Below are positions 1 through 6,980 of a stretch of 13,371 nt of DNA, piece after piece. The notes below the pieces were generated by a model. It was not told the DNA's origin. It did not search any database and saw only the letters and a list, made by a program, of their open reading frames with translations. Within the stretch, counting starts at the first letter, position 1; the number at the start of each line of letters is the position of its first letter. Source of the stretch: Bacteroidota bacterium (GTDB lineage: Bacteria; Bacteroidota; Bacteroidia; B-17B0; B-17BO); the NCBI GenBank assembly GCA_947462425.1, contig CANHPI010000029.1, positions 1 to 13,371 of the forward strand. Reading direction: 5' to 3'. Position numbers and translations under genes: made by a program.

Positions 1-101
1 ATTTTATTGTTGTGCGAATTCCTGCATAAATCACTACAAAATTTTTTATCTACTCTTCCATTAAATGTTTCTCCACATTCTATGCAGGTTCGTTTTTCCA
101 T
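1..101 (-). CDS. Small zinc-ribbon protein, C-terminal part beyond window
   Basis: Reading the minus strand from an ATG at 99-101 gives 33 intact codons before the window edge. The peptide starts MEKRTCIECGE and carries a C-x2-C pair (Cys6, Cys9) and a C-x3-C pair (Cys22, Cys26), the spacing expected for a four-cysteine zinc ribbon. I recall similar short proteins of unknown function beginning with this ribbon in Bacteroidota genomes, but no biochemical role. The start lies only 4 bases after the nadE stop codon, so it is very probably co-transcribed and perhaps translationally coupled with nadE. No separate promoter fits in the gap. The remainder of the protein is not visible, so a further domain cannot be excluded. 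Confidence 0.75.
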   Translation of the reverse strand, partial: MEKRTCIECGETFNGRVDKKFCSDLCRNSHNNK

Positions 102-105
102 AAAA

Positions 106-885
106 CTAAGCTAAATATTCTTTTGGAATAATACAAACAGGGATAGACTCCATTTTATGTCTATTAGCTTTGTTTCTGCTTTGATAAATTTCCATGACTA
201 TTTTTTGACGGTCAGACAGAGTGTAGGATTGTTTGCTTTCAACATATAGCATTGCCCATTCTAATTCATCATAACTTGCTCCAATTTGGTCTTCGTCTGT
301 TCTTCCATCTGCAAATAAACCATCGGTTGGCCTTGCATTTAAAATAGCATCAACAACACCAACTTTTGCTGCTAAAGCATATACTTGTGATTTCATTAAG
401 TCGGCAATCGGACTCATGTCAACTCCTCCATCTCCATATTTTGTAAAAAAACCAATTCCAAAATCTTCAATTTTATTTCCTGTACCAGCCACTAATAATT
501 TATGATGCCCTGCATAAGCATATAGAGTAGTCATCCTTAATCTTGCTCTGGTATTTGCCATTGTTAAAAAATCTTGAATAGTACTATCGTATGTTTTTTC
601 CATTTCTTCAAAAATAGAAGTTAAGTTTACTTCGGCACTTGTAACATTTGGATAGTTTTTTTTGAGCCATAAAATATGCTCATTACCTCTATCGTATTCG
701 GTTTTATGTTGCCTGATAGGCATATTTAAGCAAATTACTTTTTTACCAGTTAAGGCGCAAAGTGTTGATGTTAATGCTGAGTCAATACCACCAGAAATTC
801 CAATCACAAATCCTTCTGTTTTAGAATTTATGGAATATTCTTTTAGCCAGTTAACAATGTGGTTTATGATTTCTTGATGTTTCAT
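106..885 (-). CDS. nadE: NAD+ synthetase (ammonia-dependent type)
   Basis: This cytosolic enzyme catalyses the last step of NAD+ synthesis, amidating deamido-NAD+ with ATP through an adenylated intermediate. The 259-residue protein has the N-type ATP pyrophosphatase P-loop SGGIDSA (residues 31-37), then NTRARLRM (111-118), GTGN (134-137), a GDGGVDMSPIADL segment (151-163) and RTDEDQIG (195-202), all typical of NadE. There is no N-terminal glutaminase (nitrilase) domain, so it should use free ammonia, as other short NadE proteins do. I chose the ATG at 883-885 (MKHQEI). The open frame continues nine codons further to a TTG, but those residues do not look like NadE. The gene sits just downstream of a strong hairpin and overlaps nothing; the zinc-ribbon gene follows after 4 bases. 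Confidence 0.95.
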   Translation of the reverse strand: MKHQEIINHIVNWLKEYSINSKTEGFVIGISGGIDSALTSTLCALTGKKVICLNMPIRQHKTEYDRGNEHILWLKKNYPNVTSAEVNLTSIFEEMEKTYDSTIQDFLTMANTRARLRMTTLYAYAGHHKLLVAGTGNKIEDFGIGFFTKYGDGGVDMSPIADLMKSQVYALAAKVGVVDAILNARPTDGLFADGRTDEDQIGASYDELEWAMLYVESKQSYTLSDRQKIVMEIYQSRNKANRHKMESIPVCIIPKEYLA

Positions 886-910
886 AATTATGTTTGGTAA
901 ATATAAAAAC

Positions 911-949
911 AAAAAATCCCATCCGCGAGTTGTGGGGATGGGATTTTTT
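911..949. terminator. Perfect 14-bp hairpin, likely bidirectional terminator
   Basis: Positions 911-924 and 936-949 are exact reverse complements, with an 11-base loop. The stem has a GC-rich core (ATCCCATCC) and six A/T pairs at its base, giving a U-tract in either direction. It follows the stop of the minus-strand barrel gene at 966 by 17 bases, where an intrinsic terminator would sit. It also lies only 26 bases upstream of the nadE start. Confidence 0.8.
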
Positions 950-965
950 AATAAATTAGTTTTGA

Positions 966-1856
966 TTAAAATAATACACCTATGTTTATTTGTATTCCAT
1001 CACTAAAAGCACTTTGTTTTGATCTAATGGGTTCTTCAGCATTCCCAATATTATTAGTATTATTAATGTTATCCTTCATTTTATCAACCATTATATCAGA
1101 ATTTTTTTGATATTGGTTTATAAATCCGCGCATGTAATTAATACTTAAAAAAATGGATGTACTACCTGATAAATTATACTCTGCACCTATACCAGCATTT
1201 AATCCTATATTTAATGGAATTAAATCTCCACTCGGTCTCATTTCATCAATTTTTATTGAACTTGTCCCTGTATTATAAACTGTATTAGTTCCTGTACCAG
1301 TAGTTGCTAATTCACTAATTTCATCAGTTGCTTTAAACTTGCTTTGGATTCCAATATTTCCACCAAAGATGCCGAAATACTTAAGACCAGCGATATCCTT
1401 AGTCATAAGTTTTAATAAAACTGGAATTGTTATGTAGGTTGCTTTAATTGATCTTGATTTTAATTCATAAAATTTGTTTCCATTTAAAGCAGCCTCATCA
1501 TGAATTTGTTGGGCACTTTGTGTAAAATCAATTGTTTTTGAATCTACATATTCACCATCTTTTGATAATACATAGCCTTGATCATAATTATAATTTTGTT
1601 TACCTCCTAAAAAGTCTCCTCCAACACCAGTAACAAACGAAGCGGTCGAATTAATCCTAAATTCTACCTGCAATCCAAAGCCAAGTCCAAATTTAGCGCC
1701 ACCTTTTTCAACAGATTTGAGATCGTTGCTTCTTAACCATGTTGGAGTAGGAGCAACTCTTAACCCAAATCTAATTTTTTTATCTACCGCATCTTGTGCT
1801 AAAATACTACTAGCTAACAATAATGTGCTCGAAACTATAAGGAAAATCTTTTTCAT
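966..1856 (-). CDS. Outer-membrane beta-barrel protein, PorT-like
   Basis: The 296-residue protein starts with a clear Sec signal peptide (MKKIF, hydrophobic stretch to about residue 20, cleavage expected after SILA before Gln21). The mature part has alternating short amphipathic strands with turns rich in Gly, Asn and Asp, for example FGLGFGLQVEFRI near 57-69 and AGIGAEYNLSGSTSIFLSINY near 221-241. It ends in a short strand closing on phenylalanine (INIGVLF), as many outer-membrane barrels do. This fits the broad Bacteroidota family of outer-membrane beta-barrel proteins of the PorT/OmpA-barrel type; the exact substrate or partner cannot be told. The gene diverges from gldB over a 51-base gap and ends at a hairpin terminator. 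Its position between gldB and nadE may mean an envelope role, but that is inference. Confidence 0.75.
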   Translation of the reverse strand: MKKIFLIVSSTLLLASSILAQDAVDKKIRFGLRVAPTPTWLRSNDLKSVEKGGAKFGLGFGLQVEFRINSTASFVTGVGGDFLGGKQNYNYDQGYVLSKDGEYVDSKTIDFTQSAQQIHDEAALNGNKFYELKSRSIKATYITIPVLLKLMTKDIAGLKYFGIFGGNIGIQSKFKATDEISELATTGTGTNTVYNTGTSSIKIDEMRPSGDLIPLNIGLNAGIGAEYNLSGSTSIFLSINYMRGFINQYQKNSDIMVDKMKDNINNTNNIGNAEEPIRSKQSAFSDGIQINIGVLF

Positions 1857-1907
1857 GTAATTTATATTTTTATAATTTAACTTCGTAAAAATAATATAAT
1901 TTTCTTT
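1857..1907. promoter_or_regulatory. Divergent promoter region, barrel gene and gldB
   Basis: These 51 bases must hold both promoters if neither gene is read from further away. On the plus strand TAACTTCG (1878-1885) matches the Bacteroidota -7 box TAnnTTTG at all but one position and lies 22 bases before the gldB ATG. On the minus strand TATTTTTA (1893-1886) is a similar one-mismatch box facing the barrel gene, directly abutting the first. I see no good -33 TTG for either, so the assignment is tentative. Confidence 0.35.
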
Positions 1908-2930
1908 ATGAAAACTCTTTTTAAATTGACAATGATTGCTTTATTTGTTTATTTCTTAACAGGTTGTAAGCATGATAATTTAGATATCGATACAAGTAAA
2001 GTAGTAGTGGAGCCAATTGAATTTAAGCGACTTGATAAGGATATATTTTCTTTAACATCTGAAAATAGTGCTCAAAAAATGATGGGTTTTCAAAAAAAAT
2101 ATTCCACATTTTATACTCGGTATATTTCAGCTATTGTAAATAACGGTGGTATAGTTGATTCGTTGTATTCTCAAACTTTGTTACGATTTATAAATAATAA
2201 AGACATTAATACCGCTCATGCGGATTTAATTAAAACTTATTCGGATAATGATATTGAATTATTAGGGGATGAAATGACGGAAGCTGTTAAACGATTTAAA
2301 GTGTTTTTTCCTAAACGCAAAACTCCAAAGCAATTTGTCACTTTTATGAGTGGTTTCCAATATAATATAGTTTATGTAGATTCTACATTAGGTATAGGTT
2401 TAGATATGTATTTAGGTAATAAAAGTATGTTTTATAGTATGATGCAATTGTCAAATTATAGAACGAGAACGATGAACAAGGAACATGTATTATCAGATGC
2501 CATAAGAGGATGGGTAATTACAGAGTTTGATAATGCAGATCCGGTTAATAATTTACTAAACCACATGATTTTTTACGGTAAAATATTTTACACATGCGAT
2601 GCTTTATTACCAAAGGTTCAAGATTCAATAAAAATGGGTTATACTGCTGCTCAAATGAATTACTGTAATAAAAACGAAAAAAACTTATGGGGCTTTTTTG
2701 CAAAAGACAATAAATTGTACGAAAATGATTTAAAATTGATTTCCGAATTTACAAGCGATGGCCCGTTTACAAGAGCTATCAGTAAAGAATGTCCGCCACG
2801 TATTGCTATGTGGCTTGGTAAACAAATTGTTAAATCTTATATGGAACATAATGATAATGTATCTTTAGAAGATTTAATGAACGAAAAAGATGTACAGAAA
2901 ATTTTACAAAAATCGAAATACAAACCATAG
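1908..2930 (+). CDS. gldB: Gliding motility lipoprotein GldB
   Basis: The 340-residue protein has a lipoprotein signal with lipobox LTGC (residues 17-20, Cys20 the lipidation site). The body matches GldB as I know it: an early FKRLDKDIF segment, GLDMYLG in the middle, then YGKIFYTCDALLP, KMGYT, and a C-terminal stretch with RIAMWLGKQIVKSYME and the ending KSKYKP. In Flavobacterium johnsoniae GldB is a membrane lipoprotein required for gliding; homologues also occur in non-gliding Bacteroidota, so motility cannot be concluded from this gene alone. No HExxH or other catalytic motif is visible. In flavobacteria gldC normally follows; here it does not, and the downstream gap holds a long imperfect hairpin before a SprT-like gene. 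Confidence 0.9.
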   Translation: MKTLFKLTMIALFVYFLTGCKHDNLDIDTSKVVVEPIEFKRLDKDIFSLTSENSAQKMMGFQKKYSTFYTRYISAIVNNGGIVDSLYSQTLLRFINNKDINTAHADLIKTYSDNDIELLGDEMTEAVKRFKVFFPKRKTPKQFVTFMSGFQYNIVYVDSTLGIGLDMYLGNKSMFYSMMQLSNYRTRTMNKEHVLSDAIRGWVITEFDNADPVNNLLNHMIFYGKIFYTCDALLPKVQDSIKMGYTAAQMNYCNKNEKNLWGFFAKDNKLYENDLKLISEFTSDGPFTRAISKECPPRIAMWLGKQIVKSYMEHNDNVSLEDLMNEKDVQKILQKSKYKP

Positions 2931-3037
2931 AATGGACAAAAAGACAAAATAGACATAAGAGAAATAAGACTTTGTTAAATTTGAAGCTTATAGTTTATAT
3001 CTCTTCTGTCCCTTTAGTCTTTCATGTCCCTTTAAAA
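2931..3037 (+). repeat. Long imperfect inverted repeat after gldB
   Basis: Positions 2934-2961 pair with 3001-3029 as an imperfect inverted repeat, about 23 of 28 positions matching with one bulge. Inside it, 2964-2972 (ATAAGACTT) pairs with 2984-2991 (AAGCTTAT). The left arm repeats GACA-containing units and the right arm contains TGTCCCTTT twice. Together the arms fill nearly the whole spacer between the gldB stop and the next start codon. It could be an RNA structure, a terminator or attenuator, or a dispersed non-coding repeat; the sequence alone does not decide. Confidence 0.55.
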
Positions 3038-3038
3038 A

Positions 3039-3683
3039 ATGCATCAACGAGAGCAACAAATACAACGTAATTCGGAAATATTAAGAAAATATATTCCTGA
3101 GTTTGCTGTACATCAAATTGCTATTTGGATAATTGAATTTGATTTTAAATTAAAAATTACAAAAGAGCGCAGCACAAAATTAGGAGATTATACATCGCCT
3201 CGCGATGGATTAAATCATACAATTACTATTAATCACAATTTAAATCAGTATTCTTTTTTCATAACATTGGTTCATGAAATAGCTCATTTACATACGTTTA
3301 ATCAATACAAAAATAGGGTGCTGCCTCATGGCGAAGAATGGAAGCAGTCGTTTAGAGTATTGATGACACCATTTTTAAGTACTGATAATTTGCCATTAGA
3401 TGTATTGTATGCGCTGCGAAAATATTTACAAAATCCGGCTGCTGCTAGTTGTAGCGATATGACTTTAATGCGTACCCTAAAATTGTATGATTCAAATGAA
3501 ACTAATGGGCATTTAATTTTATTAGAACATTTGCCATATCGAGCACATTTTTTATATAATGAATCTCGTATTTTTGAAAAAGGGGAAAAACTAAGAAAGC
3601 GTTATCGTTGTAAAGAAATTAGTACAGGAGCAATTTATCTGTTTAGTCCTTTAGCGGAAGTTGAAATGTTCGAAAACAGTTAA
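3039..3683 (+). CDS. SprT-like zinc metalloprotease domain protein
   Basis: The 214-residue protein has a zincin motif HEIAH (residues 79-83: His79, Glu80, His83) followed by a likely third zinc ligand, His97 in LPHGEEWK, the arrangement of SprT-like domains. The preceding segment (GLNHTITINHNLNQY, 57-71) resembles the strand region before the active helix in this family. Eukaryotic relatives (Spartan) degrade DNA-protein crosslinks; bacterial SprT-like proteins are largely uncharacterised, so the target is unknown. The C-terminal part (about 180-214) has a YRCKEISTGAIYLF segment, but only one of the cysteines expected for a zinc ribbon. There is no signal peptide, so it is cytosolic. The ATG follows the long hairpin by about ten bases. 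Confidence 0.8.
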   Translation: MHQREQQIQRNSEILRKYIPEFAVHQIAIWIIEFDFKLKITKERSTKLGDYTSPRDGLNHTITINHNLNQYSFFITLVHEIAHLHTFNQYKNRVLPHGEEWKQSFRVLMTPFLSTDNLPLDVLYALRKYLQNPAAASCSDMTLMRTLKLYDSNETNGHLILLEHLPYRAHFLYNESRIFEKGEKLRKRYRCKEISTGAIYLFSPLAEVEMFENS

Positions 3684-3917
3684 GACAAATAAAATCCAAC
3701 CTCGTTTTATGAGACTTTTTAAATTGGTAACAGTAGGTATTTCGACATAAAAACATATTAACAATATTGATTTTTTGTTAATGAAAATGTCTATAAAAAA
3801 ATGCAAACTGTTAATAAAATCAATGCTTACAAAGTACTTATAGTTTTATATTTGAAAGAACACTCAAATAACAATGTTTTTTAAACATAAAAATATAAAA
3901 CAAGAAATTTATTTCAA
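3684..3917. other. Gap between sprT-like gene and tex
   Basis: No open frame of note is present. The spacer holds an AT-rich hairpin: ATTAACAA (3757-3764) and TTGTTAAT (3775-3782) are perfect arms, with an outer GACAT (3744-3748) and ATGTC (3787-3791) pair. It could end sprT-like transcription, though it lacks a GC core. The tex promoter box lies further right. Confidence 0.4.
3847..3854 (+). promoter_or_regulatory. Putative -7 promoter box for tex
   Basis: TATATTTG is an exact match to the Bacteroidota -7 element TAnnTTTG. It lies 63 bases upstream of the tex start in an otherwise featureless spacer. No clear TTG appears at the expected -33 distance, so confidence is moderate. Confidence 0.45.
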
Positions 3918-6164
3918 ATGACCGATACTTCCTTATTTTTTAAAATTGCCTCAGATCTTAAAGTAGATGTTAAACAAGTAAAAGCTACTGTTGAATTATT
4001 AGATGAAGGAGCAACCGTTCCATTTATTTCTCGTTACCGTAAAGAGGTTACCGGAAGTTTAGATGAGGTACAGGTAATAACTATTAAAAATGAAATTGAA
4101 CGCCTGCGACAATTAGAGCAACGTAGAGATAGCATTTTAAAATCTATTGAAGGTCAAGGGAAATTAACTCCCGAATTATCTGATAAAATTTTATCAGCCG
4201 AAACCTTATCAACGCTAGAAGATTTGTATTTGCCATTTAAACCAAGAAGAAGGACAAAGGCAACGATTGCCCGTGAAAAAGGTTTAGAGCCTTTAGCAAC
4301 AATTATTATGGAGCAAACAATAAATGATTTGTTTCCGGAAGCTTTAAAATTTGTGAATAAAGAATTAGGTGTAGAAAATCCGGACGAAGCTCTGCACGGT
4401 GCGCGTGATATTATTTCTGAAATTATTAGTGAAGATGCCGTTGTTAGAGAATCAATGCGTGTATTGTTTAAACGTTCCGCAATTATAAAAACAAAAGTAA
4501 TTAGAGGGAAAGAAGAAGAAGGACAAAAATTTGAAGATTATTTTGAGTGGGAAGAAGCTCTAATGTCTTGCCCCAGTCATCGAATGTTAGCTATGCGTCG
4601 TGGAGAAAAAGAAGATATTTTAATTTTAGATTTAGTGATTGACGATGAAGCGGCTTATGAATTAATTAAAAAACAATTTATAAAATCTAAAAATGAATGT
4701 GCCGAACAAATTGTTTTAGCTATTGAAGACGGTTATAAGCGTTTATTGCAACCTAGCATTGAAGCGGAAATGCGTTTATTTACGAAACAAATTGCCGATG
4801 AAAAAGCTATACAGGTATTTGCAGATAATTTACGCGAACTATTGTTAGCTTCACCTTTAGGACAAAAATCTATTTTAGCTATTGATCCAGGATTTAGATC
4901 AGGATGTAAGGTAGTTGCATTAGATGCACAAGGTAAATTATTGGAAGAAACAGTTATTTATCCTCACGAACCGCAGCGAAGGGTAATGGATGCGCAACAT
5001 ATGGTTATGGCCTTGTGCGCCAAACATGAGTTAGAAGCAATTGCTATTGGAAATGGAACTGCCTCTAGAGAAACAGAACAATTTATTAGAAGCATTGAAG
5101 TGTTGCCAAAAACAATTCCCGTAATTATGGTTAGTGAAGCAGGCGCTTCTATTTATTCTGCTTCGGATGTAGCTCGTGAAGAATTTCCTGAATATGACTT
5201 AACTGTTAGAGGTGCAGTTTCTATTGGTCGTCGTTTAGCCGATCCGTTAGCCGAATTGGTAAAATTAGATGCTAAATCTATTGGGGTTGGCCAATATCAG
5301 CACGATGTGGATCAAAATGCATTAAAAAACAAACTAGATGATGTGGTGATGAGTTGTGTAAATGGAGTAGGCGTTGAATTAAATACAGCATCCAAACAAT
5401 TATTATCTTATGTATCTGGTATCGGTGAAGGCCTTGCAAAAAATATTGTTGATTATAGAAATGAAAATGGAGCCTTTAAATCTCGTAAAGACTTATTAAA
5501 AGTAAATCGCATGGGAGACAAAGTATTTGAACAATGTTCAGGTTTCCTTCGAATCAGAGATGGCATTCATCCGTTAGATAAAAGTGCGGTTCATCCCGAG
5601 TCTTATTATATTGTAGAAAAGATGGCGAGTGATTTAAATTGTAGTATCGATGATTTAATTAAGGATAAGGAACTTCGTAAACAAATTAACTTAACTACTT
5701 ATGTTACTGAAACGATTGGTATTCCTACATTAAAGGATATTATCAGTGAGTTAGAAAAACCAGGTCGCGATCCGCGTAAATCTTTTGAAATATTTAGTTT
5801 CGATGAGCATGTGCATAGTATTGAAGATTTACGTGAAGGAATGCGTTTGCCTGGCATCATTACAAACGTAACGAATTTTGGTGCTTTTGTTGATGTTGGT
5901 GTTCATCAAGATGGTTTAGTGCACGTTTCTCAATTAAGCGATACTTTTGTAGATGATCCAAATTTAATTGTAAAAGTTGGTCAGCATGTTTGGGTAAATG
6001 TTACGGAGTGTGATGTGAAACGAAAGCGAATCGCTTTATCAATGAAAGGTGAAGGAGTTACTTCTGTAAAAAAATCAACTCCAAAAAAAGAAGAAATTGC
6101 AAGTTATGATCCTAATGATATGATGTCGGCATTGGCTGCATTAAAAGGAAAGTTTAAGAAGTAA
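3918..6164 (+). CDS. tex: Tex family RNA-binding transcriptional accessory protein
   Basis: The 748-residue protein is a full-length Tex (family members are usually 700-780 residues). It starts with the N-terminal helical domain (GATVPFISRYRKEVTGSLDE, 31-50). A YqgF/RuvC-like fold follows, with AIDPGFRSG at 321-329, then paired helix-hairpin-helix motifs around 495-545 (GIGEGLAKNIVDYR, then KVNRMGD), and an S1 RNA-binding domain near 640-712 (GIITNVTNFGAFVDVG, then DGLVHVSQLS). Tex binds nucleic acid and is linked in other bacteria to transcription fidelity and gene expression; the precise role here is not known. The extra C-terminal tail is Lys-rich (KKSTPKKEE), common in this group. It is transcribed alone, with its own box at 3847-3854, and converges on the next gene. 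Confidence 0.95.
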   Translation: MTDTSLFFKIASDLKVDVKQVKATVELLDEGATVPFISRYRKEVTGSLDEVQVITIKNEIERLRQLEQRRDSILKSIEGQGKLTPELSDKILSAETLSTLEDLYLPFKPRRRTKATIAREKGLEPLATIIMEQTINDLFPEALKFVNKELGVENPDEALHGARDIISEIISEDAVVRESMRVLFKRSAIIKTKVIRGKEEEGQKFEDYFEWEEALMSCPSHRMLAMRRGEKEDILILDLVIDDEAAYELIKKQFIKSKNECAEQIVLAIEDGYKRLLQPSIEAEMRLFTKQIADEKAIQVFADNLRELLLASPLGQKSILAIDPGFRSGCKVVALDAQGKLLEETVIYPHEPQRRVMDAQHMVMALCAKHELEAIAIGNGTASRETEQFIRSIEVLPKTIPVIMVSEAGASIYSASDVAREEFPEYDLTVRGAVSIGRRLADPLAELVKLDAKSIGVGQYQHDVDQNALKNKLDDVVMSCVNGVGVELNTASKQLLSYVSGIGEGLAKNIVDYRNENGAFKSRKDLLKVNRMGDKVFEQCSGFLRIRDGIHPLDKSAVHPESYYIVEKMASDLNCSIDDLIKDKELRKQINLTTYVTETIGIPTLKDIISELEKPGRDPRKSFEIFSFDEHVHSIEDLREGMRLPGIITNVTNFGAFVDVGVHQDGLVHVSQLSDTFVDDPNLIVKVGQHVWVNVTECDVKRKRIALSMKGEGVTSVKKSTPKKEEIASYDPNDMMSALAALKGKFKK

Positions 6165-6197
6165 TTTTTTATACATAAAGGTATTTATTAATAAATC

Positions 6198-6247
6198 GAG
6201 ATTTTTAAAAACTAACTTTACATTAGTGTTTTTAGATTTTTAAAACT
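6198..6247. terminator. Shared AT-rich hairpin between convergent genes
   Basis: AAAAACTAA (6207-6215) pairs with TTAGTGTTTTT (6223-6233) with a two-base bulge, and an outer GAG (6198-6200) can pair with CTC (6246-6248). The motif GATTTTTAAAA occurs twice, at 6200 and 6235. It lies 33 bases after the tex stop and about 60 bases after the stop of the opposing gene, and could serve both. It lacks a GC-rich stem, so strength is uncertain. Confidence 0.45.
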
Positions 6248-6306
6248 CAAGTTTTTAAATACATTTTGAAAATGTTCGTTTTAATGAAATTATGAAAAGT
6301 AATTGG

Positions 6307-6918
6307 CTACCATTCATCTGAATTAACTGGTGTAGAACTAGATATTTTCATTGCTTCTTTTAAATCATTTGCTAATACACCACTTTGTTTCATGGCTTCA
6401 CTTTTAATTCGTTTCCAAAGAACTGTAGGTAAATTCATACTCCCACATTTCGGTACTTCACTAAATACATCTCCACCCGAAAGTTCTGTTTTTATAGCAT
6501 TATGATTAATTTTTGAAATGGTATAACGGTATTTTCCTTCTTTTGCCTCAATACTTAAGTGCATTGTAATTGTACCTTGCACATCAGCTTCAGGATTTAA
6601 TTCTTTAGGTTTATAATTAAAAGTAGCTATAAATTCAGCTTTACTCCCTGTAGTAACGCCATTTCCTTTAGTATATTTTTTCGATTCGGTTTTAACAAAG
6701 TTAATAGCTCTTTTTAAAATTTCAGTAGCATTCATTCCTTTTTGTGGATTTGTATCAACTGGTATTGAACCATCTTCGTTTGGTGGCATTGAAATAGGGT
6801 CTGCCATAATTGGAATAACTTCTTGAATTTTTTTCTCGTCCTTTTTTGGTTCCTGAGCAAATAAATTATTTATTGATGTAAGAAGTAAAATAAAATAAAT
6901 ATAAGTTGATACTTTCAT
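6307..6918 (-). CDS. Secreted DUF4468-like protein of unknown function
   Basis: The 203-residue protein has a Sec signal peptide (MKVSTYIYFILLLTSINNLFA, cleavage expected before Gln22) and then a short charged and Pro-rich linker. The body, roughly residues 62-190, has the layout I associate with DUF4468 (a TBP-like fold): a first helix of the type ATEILKRAINFVK, a strand pair around EFIATFNYKP and GTITMHLSIEAKEGKYRYTISKI, and a final helix. No catalytic residues are evident, and the function of the family is unknown. It should be periplasmic or surface-associated. It lies 62 bases downstream of the E1 gene on the same strand with no clear terminator between, so read-through from the E1 promoter is possible. 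Confidence 0.55.
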   Translation of the reverse strand: MKVSTYIYFILLLTSINNLFAQEPKKDEKKIQEVIPIMADPISMPPNEDGSIPVDTNPQKGMNATEILKRAINFVKTESKKYTKGNGVTTGSKAEFIATFNYKPKELNPEADVQGTITMHLSIEAKEGKYRYTISKINHNAIKTELSGGDVFSEVPKCGSMNLPTVLWKRIKSEAMKQSGVLANDLKEAMKISSSTPVNSDEW

Positions 6919-6980
6919 GTTTTATAGTTTCTTAATAATTTTTAATTAAAAAATGTAGTATGATTATAATTTTAATTTGT

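Noticed and set aside
662..877. Plus-strand open frame of 71 codons inside nadE
   Set aside because: It lies wholly antisense to the clearly conserved nadE gene, has no recognisable domain and no promoter; it is a shadow frame.
886..912. Longer nadE starting at a TTG at 912
   Set aside because: The nine extra residues (LYLPNII-type) do not resemble the NadE N-terminus and would begin inside the terminator hairpin.
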